Shown: positions 1 through 6,426 of the stretch, one piece after another | Numbering within the stretch: the stretch's first letter is position 1 | How the letters are laid out: the number at the start of each line of letters is the position of its first letter | NCBI GenBank assembly: GCA_964628285.1 | Contig: CAZVNP010000096.1 | Span: forward strand, 1-6,518 | Source: JAPLDP01 sp964628285 | GTDB lineage: Bacteria; Bacteroidota; Bacteroidia; Bacteroidales; JAGONC01 | Direction: 5' to 3' | DNA length: 6,518 bases | Translations under genes and position numbers: made by a program | The notes under the pieces: generated by a model | The model's database searches: none | What the model was told of the DNA's origin: nothing | What the model saw: the letters and a program-made list of their open reading frames with translations, nothing else

Positions 1-112
1 TCAGGATTAGCGAATAGCGAGGAGCGAATGACGATTGGCGAGAGATGAAACAATCAATCCGTCATTACTAAATCGTCATTCGCTTTTCGCTCCTCGCTCC
101 TCGCTATTGATC
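1..112. repeat. Family A inverted heptamer repeat, copy 1
   Basis: The left arm (5-36) is a run of seven-base units: AGCGAAT, AGCGAGG, AGCGAAT, GACGATT. The right arm (71-112) is AATCGTC, ATTCGCT, TTTCGCT, CCTCGCT, CCTCGCT, ATTGATC, an imperfect reverse complement with one extra unit. The innermost 14 bases of each arm (23-36 and 71-84) pair perfectly. The 34-base centre (37-70) is not self-complementary. Bases 1-92 match 6427-6518 at 82 of 92 positions without a gap, so this is a dispersed element and not a chance hairpin. It carries no open reading frame. It may form a cruciform or an RNA hairpin beyond the last gene, but no T-run marks it as a classical terminator. Confidence 0.85.
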
Positions 113-146
113 ACACCCGTATGAATATTGGGAAGATTGAATTTTT

Positions 147-260
147 TTATTTGCAGTATCCTATCTGATAGCCTAAATGAACGGTCATCACACCATAAGA
201 TGTATAGACATGATAGGGGTTGGGCGGATGAGGACGCGGAGAGTCAGTATCCTCCCATAG
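147..260 (-). pseudogene. Possible decayed C-terminus of an outer-membrane beta-barrel protein
   Basis: On the minus strand, 37 codons run from a TAA (261-263) to a second TAA (147-149) with no start codon. The peptide begins LWEDTDSPRPHPPNPY and ends with alternating aromatic and small residues, YGVMTVHLGYQIGYCK, which resembles the closing strands of an outer-membrane beta-barrel. Upstream the same frame carries several stops. A neighbouring frame encodes a 38-codon stretch (MTWRPCYRPVFHIF...) that ends in TGA where this one would continue after a one-base shift. Read together, the two frames hint at a frameshifted remnant. The evidence is only residue pattern, so ordinary noncoding DNA is a real alternative. 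Nothing else was found in the 113-385 gap. Confidence 0.22.
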
Positions 261-378
261 TTAAAAAAAGTATCCCTAAAAGACCGGAAGCTATTAGAGG
301 CCCATAAGCCAGGTTGGTGAAAATATGAAAAACAGGACGATAACAGGGTCTCCATGTCATTCCGTTCGTTCAGCATGT

Positions 379-393
379 AGAAGTATTACTTCT
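379..393. other. Perfect 15-base dyad over the stop codon of the YCF48-like gene
   Basis: AGAAGTATTACTTCT is an exact palindrome around a single central base and covers the TAA stop of the gene ending at 386. It has no room for a normal loop and no T-run follows on the minus strand, so it is a poor intrinsic terminator. It could be a protein-binding dyad or coincidence. Confidence 0.3.
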
Positions 394-1600
394 TGTTTAA
401 TTTCAACCCTTGCATATTCTGTTCGCCAAGCCGGAATATATAAACACCTGTCACTAACTGACGAACATCAATATGCATCTTTTCGCCGGTTATTTTACCT
501 GACAATGCCACTTTCCCTTGTTGGTCAATGAAATAATATTCCGAGCCCACCATGACGCGGGTGGACGACACTGTGACAACATCATCGGCAGGATTTGGCT
601 GAAGACTAATATAAGTATTCCCGTTCAGATTGCCAATGGAATAAATCCCACCTCCATTGGTAGTTTTTATAATTGCCGGTGGCAGGTCAAGTGTCCCGAT
701 ATAACCCACCAGAGGAGAAGGAAAATCCATACAATAGAGCAGCTTGTTAATTCCGCTGGGGATGGGCAACCATGTTATCCCACCGTTGGTTGTGGCAACA
801 ATAGTACCCGATGAACCTGCGGTATAGCCAACATTCTTACTGGTAAATTCAATGGTATAAAAATAATCGCTGGTACCGAAGTCAAAAGCCGACCAACTGG
901 CTCCACCATTGGTTGTCATGAGGATTTTTGAATTGGAGCATGCAAAATAACCGGTATCTGCACTTGTAAAATACACATCGTAAACGGAAGACAATTGTCC
1001 CGTGTTGAGCATTGTCCAGCTGTTCCCGCCATTAATGGTCTTCAGAAAGAAATGGGAATATTCAAGTGTCACATAACCGATATTTGCTGTCGGGAAATAG
1101 ACCGAACCCAGGTCGTCAGTGACTCCTGACGTCAGTTGGGTCCAATCGGCTCCCTGATTAACGGTCTTATAGATATAACCACTTCTACAAACGATATAGC
1201 CTGTGTTATTGTCAAAAAAGAATATCTTATTCGGATCATTGAAATCCATACTTGAAACAGGAAGGGTGCTCGTGCTCCATGAATTGCCTCCATTTATTGT
1301 CTTGCTGACCTGTGGGTAGCCACCGCCATCAGAACCTATGATTAAACCGATATTTTCATCAAAAAACCAAACCCCGACAGGACCGTTTATAAATACATTA
1401 TCGGCAATCAATATCCAGTTTTGGCCACCATCCGGAGTTTTATAAACCTGGTGGTAACCGGCGGCAAATCCGACCTGTTCATTGATAAAATGAAGATCGT
1501 ACACTTCCATCGAATAGGTATAGTTCACCGTCGACCATTGTGCATTGGCTGAAAAGTAAGCGATGCATGCAAATAAAAAAGAGAATACATTTTTTTTCAT
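386..1600 (-). CDS. Secreted seven-bladed YCF48-like beta-propeller with T9SS sorting domain
   Basis: This 404-residue protein is probably exported and then anchored or released through the type IX system. Residues 1-20 form a signal peptide (MKKNVFSFLF core, cleavage ANA|Q). Residues 31-320 hold seven repeats of about 42-46 residues, each with a GY/GF strand followed by a TxxGGxxW-type turn: 55-62, 101-108, 146-153, 188-195, 229-236, 270-277 and a worn last copy at 313-320 (TTNGGGIY). Seven units fit a closed seven-bladed propeller of the YCF48/BNR-like class. Residues 331-404 are a T9SS type A tail with PNP at 335-337, TGVYIFRL at 384-391 and a basic end. ATG at 1600 is preferred to the in-frame ATG at 1624 because it puts MKK directly before the hydrophobic core. 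YCF48 of plants and cyanobacteria assembles photosystem II; that role is not implied here, and ligand or partner is unknown. It is last in the four-gene cluster. Confidence 0.93.
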   Translation of the reverse strand: MKKNVFSFLFACIAYFSANAQWSTVNYTYSMEVYDLHFINEQVGFAAGYHQVYKTPDGGQNWILIADNVFINGPVGVWFFDENIGLIIGSDGGGYPQVSKTINGGNSWSTSTLPVSSMDFNDPNKIFFFDNNTGYIVCRSGYIYKTVNQGADWTQLTSGVTDDLGSVYFPTANIGYVTLEYSHFFLKTINGGNSWTMLNTGQLSSVYDVYFTSADTGYFACSNSKILMTTNGGASWSAFDFGTSDYFYTIEFTSKNVGYTAGSSGTIVATTNGGITWLPIPSGINKLLYCMDFPSPLVGYIGTLDLPPAIIKTTNGGGIYSIGNLNGNTYISLQPNPADDVVTVSSTRVMVGSEYYFIDQQGKVALSGKITGEKMHIDVRQLVTGVYIFRLGEQNMQGLKLNKK

Positions 1601-1675
1601 GATGCTACAATTAATGTTTAACATTCTTTTTTTAACTAAAACAGGAGCACAGGAAATATTAGAAGTCTCCTATGT

Positions 1676-2311
1676 TTATCTATTAAATTCCCAGTTAATC
1701 AGAGGAAGTGATCTTTTATCGTTCACATTCCACAGCCCGATCTGAAAGCCTTTAAGTTTCCTTGTCCGGTTGTAAAGTCCTATCTGAACTCCATTTGTTT
1801 TCGCTGTCATGTTTACTAATCCGGCAGCAATCCCGTTCAGAGTCGATTGTAAATTCCATAGGAAATTGAAAGATAATCCGTTAACCTTTCTGTTATAACT
1901 CATCCATGGAGACAGTAAAATACCATTAACCTGGTTTGTCCTGGTCCCAAAAGTGGCGACCAGAATGCCATTGTGAACTGCTCGTGTAATTGTTGCAGTT
2001 GAACCGAGACTATCTTCATAATCAGAAAAGCTGTTAAAATCGAATCTTCCGATCATGAATGTCTGAAAACATCCTTGTCCGATCACCTGAATATTAATTC
2101 CATGAGAATAGCTCGTATAAGGCAGGTAGCAAAAGGCTTCGGATCCAATGGGGCCGATAGCAAGGCCATAAATATTGTTTGCTTTGGACGGGATAACCCA
2201 GATCACGTATCTTTCTATATTGGAGCTATCACTGATAATTGAACAATGTTGGGAAAAGGAAGCTGATGAAATAATCAACAGAATAAATAGTAGTATTTTC
2301 TTTTTAATCAT
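1676..2311 (-). CDS. Exported LA_2272-type surface-repeat protein
   Basis: The 211-residue product starts with a signal peptide (MIKKKILLFILLIISSASFS|Q, cleavage near residue 20). The first half (21-110) is unrecognised. From about residue 113 the chain becomes a series of short repeats with the pattern G-x-x-x-G-hydrophobic-x-N: NGILLSPW, NGLSFNFLWN, NGIAAGLVN, NGVQIGLYN and KGFQIGLWN (187-195). It closes with KRSLPLINWEF. This repeat and closing motif match what I recall of the LA_2272 family of surface-repeat proteins, found in Leptospira and many Bacteroidota; the molecular function is not established. Cys23 is not in a lipobox (SQHC), so it is not a clear lipoprotein. There is no T9SS tail, unlike the cluster's two large proteins. 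ATG at 2311 is the only sensible start. It lies 59 bases after the upstream gene and 75 before the next. Confidence 0.85.
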   Translation of the reverse strand: MIKKKILLFILLIISSASFSQHCSIISDSSNIERYVIWVIPSKANNIYGLAIGPIGSEAFCYLPYTSYSHGINIQVIGQGCFQTFMIGRFDFNSFSDYEDSLGSTATITRAVHNGILVATFGTRTNQVNGILLSPWMSYNRKVNGLSFNFLWNLQSTLNGIAAGLVNMTAKTNGVQIGLYNRTRKLKGFQIGLWNVNDKRSLPLINWEFNR

Positions 2312-2370
2312 GCTGCCGATAAAACATTATCCTTCATGATTTGAATCAAAGCGAAGCAGGACATTCCGGC

Positions 2371-2709
2371 TCAGTAATTCCTCTGGATGACCAGCTTCCG
2401 TGATATTCGTGATTTATCAATCGTTATAAGAATAAAATAAATGTCCTCAGGCAACTGTCTTATATCAATTTCCAGATCCGAACGATTTACCTGTTGATTT
2501 AAGAGCTGCCGTCCCAAATAATAGTTTGTTCTGGTAAATTGAACCATCGTGTCGTATGGGATGTTCGTGATGGAATTGAGATTACCGGTTTCCAGGTCAA
2601 AGATGAGGATGGGTTTCGGTTGGGCAACAGCTTCAAGCCATGAAGCTGCCAATAAGAAGGACTTTAGGCAGACAATGAAAAGATTTTTTATTTTAGTAAT
2701 ATCCGGCAT
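2371..2709 (-). CDS. Small exported protein with a T9SS-tail-like C-terminus
   Basis: The product is 112 residues from ATG 2709. An in-frame GTG at 2718 would add three residues but is less likely. Residues 1-29 are a signal peptide with a hydrophobic core (LFIVCLKSFLLAASWL) and AVA|Q cleavage. The mature chain is only about 83 residues. Residues 33-65 (ILIFDLETGNLNSI, then IPYDTMVQF and TNYYLG) resemble, from memory, the segment just after the signal peptide in larger secreted Bacteroidota proteins, including some trypsin-like ones. Residues 79-112 (LEIDIRQLPEDIYFILITI, then RKLVIQRNY) have the shape of the end of a T9SS sorting domain, but the PNP motif is absent. It starts about 30 bases after the stop of the preceding gene, so the two are probably co-transcribed. 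It could be a genuine mini-protein or an internally deleted relic of a larger protein. Confidence 0.7.
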   Translation of the reverse strand: MPDITKIKNLFIVCLKSFLLAASWLEAVAQPKPILIFDLETGNLNSITNIPYDTMVQFTRTNYYLGRQLLNQQVNRSDLEIDIRQLPEDIYFILITIDKSRISRKLVIQRNY

Positions 2710-2739
2710 ATTGAGCACAAAAGAAAAGCGAAAAAGCGC

Positions 2740-4152
2740 TTAAGGTTTGAAAATGACTTTCCGTGCGGTCCGTTTATCACCGACAGAACACATGATGATG
2801 TACACGCCCGGTTTGACCTTGACTCCGGTCTCCGTATCGCCGTCCCAGTATGCCGAATAGTGATTCGTATAGGACCTTCGTGCAGTCAGTGTTTTAATCA
2901 GCTCGGAATGGGTGCTGTAAATCTGTATAACGGGTATTGATGTTTCCTCTTCCACGTGTATGGTCAGGGTTAAACGGTCGGTGAAGGGATTGGGGTATCC
3001 GGCGATATAAAAACCTTTACCCGGTTCAGGGTCAGGCATGCCCGTCCAGATGTACTTATCATCCTGTTTATAAACGATATTAAAGCTATCGCCGTCGCCC
3101 TCCATCCAGATGAAATCGGCATATAACGGGCTGAAGTGTTTGTAAGCCATGGAAGGATGGCTAATGTTATTTCCGTTGGTGGTATCGAGGACACTCACCC
3201 AGCTCCACCACACACCATAAGAAAATCCATGGTACAGTATCCCGTTTTGCAGGAATAAAAAGCTATAGCCCAAAGGAGGAGCTATATCGTCGATGCAGAC
3301 GTCGTCGACAGGATAATAATTCAGCACCCTTGAGTCTGTTTGACCCCATGGCGAGATGGTCTCCACTTCCGTCAGATGCGAATTGACATCAACAAACAGC
3401 AATCGGATCCCCGTTTCCTCAGGATAATACCAAAATGTATTGTATGAGATGCACGGGCGGCTACCCATGGCAGCGTATAATGTATCACAGGTTACCATTC
3501 TGTCGGACGATGTAAAAAATTGAAGGGAATCCCCATTAAACTGAATGGCGAAGAGCAAATTGTTATCGAGATATTGCAGGTGGTTAGCGACAGCCACATC
3601 AAGGATTTCGTCTTTTGTGGTGACGCATCTGGTGTCGACAAGTGAGTCGCCGGCCATACAGGCATATACGAGTGATTCGGTTGAATCGTCATTTTTCTGT
3701 ATCCAGAAAGCATTCAAACACCCCGATGAATCCATATCGGCCACCGGCAACGTGCACGCATGGGCCGGGTCACTGATGGTCGTTGGGGCTGTCCAGTCAC
3801 TGCCGTCAGCGGAACTGCTATATTTGATTTCCGTGACGGAATCGTTGAATTCAAACAGCATGCACATCCGGCCATCGCGATCTATCGAAAGTGTAGGATT
3901 TTTCCCGACGGTGATGGTCATGGGTTGGGACCATTGTCCGGTGATTCTGTCATATATGACCCTTTTGATGACGCTTTTCTGAACGAGGATCGTGGTGTAC
4001 ACAACACAAATATTTGTATCGGCATCCCTGATGATCTTGCGCTGGTTGTGGTTGGTGGTAGCGTTGGGATCATGGCTGCTGGCGATCAGGGTCTGGGCGG
4101 TGATTCCGGTTGAAAACGAGGCCATCACTGTAAGAAGTAGAATTTTTTTCAT
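2740..4152 (-). CDS. Secreted sialidase-like beta-propeller protein with T9SS type A tail
   Basis: The 470-residue product has a signal peptide at 1-19 (MKKILLLTVMASFSTGITA|Q). Residues about 45-365 consist of beta-rich repeats typical of sialidase-like or BNR-like propellers: a strand, a D-x-D-G or D-S-S-G turn (91-94, 141-144), then a strand and a W-x-x-P segment (ITGQWSQP 70-77, DGSDWTAP 116-123). The last visible blade is 304-363. No complete sialidase active site (arginine triad, FRIP motif) is seen, so enzymatic activity is not claimed. Residues 380-470 are the T9SS sorting domain: PNPF at 387-390, then a FlgD-like segment YWDGDTETG..VKPGVYIIMCSV (435-457) and the end RKVIFKP. The ATG at 4152 sits about 100 bases downstream of a good promoter candidate. 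It is first in the four-gene cluster, and its ligand is unknown. Confidence 0.9.
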   Translation of the reverse strand: MKKILLLTVMASFSTGITAQTLIASSHDPNATTNHNQRKIIRDADTNICVVYTTILVQKSVIKRVIYDRITGQWSQPMTITVGKNPTLSIDRDGRMCMLFEFNDSVTEIKYSSSADGSDWTAPTTISDPAHACTLPVADMDSSGCLNAFWIQKNDDSTESLVYACMAGDSLVDTRCVTTKDEILDVAVANHLQYLDNNLLFAIQFNGDSLQFFTSSDRMVTCDTLYAAMGSRPCISYNTFWYYPEETGIRLLFVDVNSHLTEVETISPWGQTDSRVLNYYPVDDVCIDDIAPPLGYSFLFLQNGILYHGFSYGVWWSWVSVLDTTNGNNISHPSMAYKHFSPLYADFIWMEGDGDSFNIVYKQDDKYIWTGMPDPEPGKGFYIAGYPNPFTDRLTLTIHVEEETSIPVIQIYSTHSELIKTLTARRSYTNHYSAYWDGDTETGVKVKPGVYIIMCSVGDKRTARKVIFKP

Positions 4153-4249
4153 GATATGTGATCCATTGGTTAATTACCCATTATTATTCAAATAGTCGAA
4201 ATTATAATACACGGAACTACAAATACTTAATTAGTTGGTTAAAAACAAT

Positions 4250-4281
4250 CAAATATAATAAATTTATTTCAAAGCAGCAAA
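4250..4281 (-). promoter_or_regulatory. Bacteroidota-type promoter TTTG-N20-TATATTTG
   Basis: On the minus strand TTTG (4278-4281) is followed by 20 bases and then TATATTTG (4250-4257). This fits the Bacteroidota housekeeping sigma factor consensus (TTTG about -33, TAnnTTTG about -7, spacing 19-21). Transcription would start near 4243, giving a leader of roughly 90 bases before the ATG at 4152. The surrounding DNA is very A+T-rich, so a chance match is possible. No comparably good match was seen in the gaps inside the cluster, which supports this as the main cluster promoter. Confidence 0.55.
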
Positions 4282-4401
4282 TTTTTTATTTATCTAAAAA
4301 TATTTTCAGGATTGAATTTATTTTCAATCTTCAGGAACTCGATACATTGTCCTGACTCAAAAAAATTAAAAATTCAGTATGAATGGCCGGCATTTCTTAA
4401 T

Positions 4402-4533
4402 ACCACTGAGGCACTGAGGGCACTCAAGAACACTAAGGGGATAATATAATTCTAAGTTCCTTTTGTATCAACAGAACAATAAATCACATTGCATTGTCTA
4501 AGTGCCTCTTAGTGTCCTCAGTGCCTTAGTGGT
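4402..4533. repeat. Family B inverted repeat of CACTNAGG-like units
   Basis: The left arm (4402-4438) carries CACT four times at spacings of 8, 9 and 10 bases, starting ACCACTGAGGCACTGAGG. The right arm (4499-4533) carries AGTG four times with the mirrored spacings 10, 9, 8, ending CAGTGCCTTAGTGGT. The arms therefore form an imperfect stem around an A+T-rich centre of 60 bases. Related half-copies lie at 6254-6346 and 6405-6424, so it is a dispersed family. It has no coding capacity. It sits in the 596-base gap 4153-4748 between the coiled-coil gene and the promoter of the secreted-protein cluster. Confidence 0.85.
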
Positions 4534-4652
4534 TTAAATAATCAAGCTAACCTTTAACACCTGTTAATACCGGAACAATCCAAAAGGTCAAGATAAAAAA
4601 TTAAAATTTATTAATTTACTGAAAGATAGTTTTAACAGACTGGAAACCAGCA

Positions 4653-4722
4653 ACCTATTGTGACCTATTGTGTCTAATGTGGTAAACCTCTATTCACCAC
4701 AACAGCCACATAGGACACAATA
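4653..4722. repeat. Family C inverted repeat with 10-base tandem units
   Basis: ACCTATTGTG occurs twice head to tail (4653-4662, 4663-4672). The segment 4666-4682 (TATTGTGTCTAATGTGG) is the reverse complement of 4706-4722 at 15 of 17 positions, with a 23-base centre. The hairpin begins 27 bases past the stop of the coiled-coil gene and could act as a transcript end or RNA-stability structure for it. No T-run follows on the minus strand. This is the only copy in the window; I infer it is a family from its likeness in design to A and B. Confidence 0.65.
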
Positions 4723-4748
4723 TGATAAGCGGGAAGTGAGAAGGGCCT

Positions 4749-5774
4749 TTATTCTTCCTTTTTCTTTTCGGAAGCTAATTCGCGCAGGTTAAAACGTATG
4801 TTGGAAGAGCCCTCGATAGCCTTAATGGCGATATCCTGAACTTGCTGGGAGGCTTTGTCGGCCTTGGTGGTAAGCTCTTTTATGAGTTGTTCCTGCTCTT
4901 TGATCTTAGTTTGCAGGCTGCCGATGATCTGATCTTTAAGATTTATTTTGGCTTCATTTTCTTTTTTGAACATCTCGAAGTCAAATTTATGCTGCATTTG
5001 CAATTTTTCCGTTGTGTTTTTTACAGCCAGGTTCACGGCCTTTTCAAGTTCGGCAGGGAATCCCTCTACCTGTTTCTGCAAAGCAGCCAAGTTGTTTTCC
5101 CGTTCAGCTATTGATAATTCCCATTCCCTTATTTCTTTGTCAAAAGTGTTCTTTTTTTCAGCAAGTTCTTTCTCAAGGATCGTTTTCTTTTCTTCATAAC
5201 TATCCGCTTCCTTCTTCCGTTTGATCTTCAACTCATAAGCATACTCTTCCTCTTCCCTTTTTCTATCTTTGGCAAGCTGCGCTTCATTCTCTTTCATCTT
5301 TTGCTCCATCTGGATTTTCTCTTTCTCCCATTTCGTTTTTATCTCTTTCATTTCGTCATCAAACCGCTTTTTGGTCTCCATCATCTCTTTTTCAAACTTC
5401 TCTCTTTCATTTTTCTGTGCCTGGAGCAGAGCTTCCAATGTCTCCGCTTCCCGGTGGATCTGATGATACGCGTTGAGGTCTTCTTCCTCTATTTTAACCG
5501 CTTCCATCAGATCTTCAAGTTTCTTATATTCGTTGAGCAACGCTTTTTCATTGTCGCCGAGGGCATTGCTGATGGCAAGCTTAAGCTCGCCGACGTTTTT
5601 AATGATCTCCCCGTACGACATAGCCGTCGCCTTTTTTAGGATTTCTTTCTTTTCAACATCATCCTTCTCCTGCCTGGCGGAGGGTGATTTTTGATCTTTC
5701 AGCATCTTCATGGCCTCCTTGTAAGCCTGAAGAATTTCATTCTTGGTATTTTTTGCCGAGATGTCAGTATCCAT
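4749..5774 (-). CDS. Uncharacterised cytoplasmic coiled-coil protein
   Basis: The 341-residue product has no signal peptide, membrane segment or enzyme motif that I recognise. A helical N-terminal part (about 1-95) contains NEILQAYKEAMKML (12-25), MSYGEIIKNVGELKLAISN (52-70) and a KLEDL stretch (85-89). Residues about 105-235 are a long, highly charged coiled coil rich in E and K, with many KEK, EEE and KKR runs. A break at VEGFPAELEKAVNLAV (236-251) leads to a second, shorter coiled coil (252-310) and a C-terminal segment QVQDIAIKAIEGSSNIR (311-327). The last part and the N-terminal helices look less repetitive than the centre and are the likely conserved family signature. ATG 5774 is the first in-frame start with an ordered N-terminus. 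It stands alone, far from the secreted-protein cluster, with no consensus promoter seen upstream. A structural or scaffold role is possible but is a guess. Confidence 0.88.
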   Translation of the reverse strand: MDTDISAKNTKNEILQAYKEAMKMLKDQKSPSARQEKDDVEKKEILKKATAMSYGEIIKNVGELKLAISNALGDNEKALLNEYKKLEDLMEAVKIEEEDLNAYHQIHREAETLEALLQAQKNEREKFEKEMMETKKRFDDEMKEIKTKWEKEKIQMEQKMKENEAQLAKDRKREEEEYAYELKIKRKKEADSYEEKKTILEKELAEKKNTFDKEIREWELSIAERENNLAALQKQVEGFPAELEKAVNLAVKNTTEKLQMQHKFDFEMFKKENEAKINLKDQIIGSLQTKIKEQEQLIKELTTKADKASQQVQDIAIKAIEGSSNIRFNLRELASEKKKEE

Positions 5775-6202
5775 GGTTTTATGTTTTAAGAATTCGTAAA
5801 TATCATCATTTTCTTTTAAACTCAGCTTTCCGGGTTCAGGTAGTTAATGTTCGTTTATCCGACATTCAATGACAGGCAATTGACGGGCACGGCTCCGGAT
5901 ATAATTCTCAGGAGTCACATGTATTTGGCTCTTTTTCCCGGTTTTTTTTCTTTTTCTTGACATGAACCTTTGAAAAAATAAGCATAATCGCCGGTTAACG
6001 CAGGAACTGCCTGAATATCAGGTTAAAATATGAATATAAATCATAAAGGCAAATTAAACCAATATTCCCGTTCCATTATCAAGATTTGCCATTTATTTTT
6101 CGATAACTTTGAATATTTACGGGGATAATAGAATTATTCAATAGCCTGTAAGAAAAGCGATTTATGATTGGAACTATGGAGGATCGATTTTGGATTTTTT
6201 AC
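5775..6202. other. Intergenic stretch without recognisable genes
   Basis: This is the upstream region of the coiled-coil gene. It is A+T-rich, with scattered stops in the stretches I read. I see no tRNA-like fold, riboswitch or credible open reading frame. No CAAAnnTA (a minus-strand -7 element) was found, so the promoter of the coiled-coil gene is not identified. The first 50 bases upstream of the start contain the A-rich sequence typical of leaders in this phylum. Confidence 0.6.
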
Positions 6203-6247
6203 AAATCGTTTTTCGTCTTTTACTTTTCGCCTCCCGCCTTTCGCTTT
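6203..6247. repeat. Degenerate family A right-arm relative
   Basis: The segment begins AAATCGTTTTTCG and continues with TTTTCGCCTCCCGCCTTTCGCTTT, echoing the right arm of family A (AATCGTC, then TTCGCT and CCTCGCT units), but the seven-base phasing is partly lost. A possible short left partner, AAAAGCGATTT, lies at 6153-6163 and pairs with 6203-6213 apart from one base. I read it as an old, decayed copy. Confidence 0.45.
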
Positions 6248-6253
6248 ATTCAT

Positions 6254-6346
6254 ATTGCATCGTCTTAGTACCTCTTAATGTTCTATTAAAAGTTATCTGT
6301 TTTGATGTTCCTGAATCCATATTTGGGTGAGGACTTAGTGGTAAAA
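6254..6346. repeat. Family B right arm, decayed and interrupted
   Basis: Bases 6254-6284 match 4488-4518 (the inner flank and right arm of the complete family B element) at 26 of 31 positions. The outer end of the arm, CTTAGTGGT, reappears only at 6334-6342, after roughly 45 unrelated bases. This looks like a family B right arm split by an insertion or by decay of its middle. Confidence 0.55.
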
Positions 6347-6404
6347 AGAAAAGACCCTATTCCTTTCTTGGTGACGTTGCCGGAGGATGATTGTTTCTTT
6401 AAAA

Positions 6405-6424
6405 ACCACTAAGGCACTGAGGGC
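6405..6424. repeat. Family B left-arm fragment
   Basis: ACCACTAAGGCACTGAGGGC matches 4402-4421 at 19 of 20 positions. It stops six bases before a family A copy begins, as if that element had been placed within or next to it. No matching right arm follows inside the window. Confidence 0.7.
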
Positions 6425-6426
6425 GG

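Noticed and set aside
1..112. Family A heptamers considered as part of a CRISPR array
   Set aside because: The units are 7 bases, contiguous and inverted; there are no 24-40-base direct repeats separated by unique spacers and no cas genes.
188..376. A 62-codon open frame on the minus strand beyond the cluster
   Set aside because: It has no signal peptide, recognisable motif or good start context, and an overlapping frame (147-260) looks more protein-like. I treat the area as noncoding or decayed.
1601..1624. An upstream ATG start for the YCF48-like gene, adding eight residues
   Set aside because: The extra residues MLNINCSI would push the MKK positive start away from the N-terminus of an otherwise ideal signal peptide.
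1676..2311. The LA_2272-type protein as a lipoprotein
   Set aside because: The first mature cysteine is preceded by SQH, which is not a lipobox; cleavage before Q21 is more likely.
2970..4195. Open frames in other frames inside and opposite the sialidase-like propeller gene
   Set aside because: The gene in the main frame has a signal peptide, repeats and a sorting tail over its whole length, so these are shadows.
4842..5872. Several plus-strand open frames opposite the coiled-coil gene
   Set aside because: They are rich in F, S and L, as expected from the antisense of a lysine/glutamate-rich gene, and they overlap one another in different frames.
6104..6111. Plus-strand TAACTTTG, a perfect -7 element
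   Set aside because: The nearest TTTG (6085-6088) is only 15 bases away, below the usual spacing, and the only downstream frame (6164-6268, 34 codons) runs through repeat DNA.
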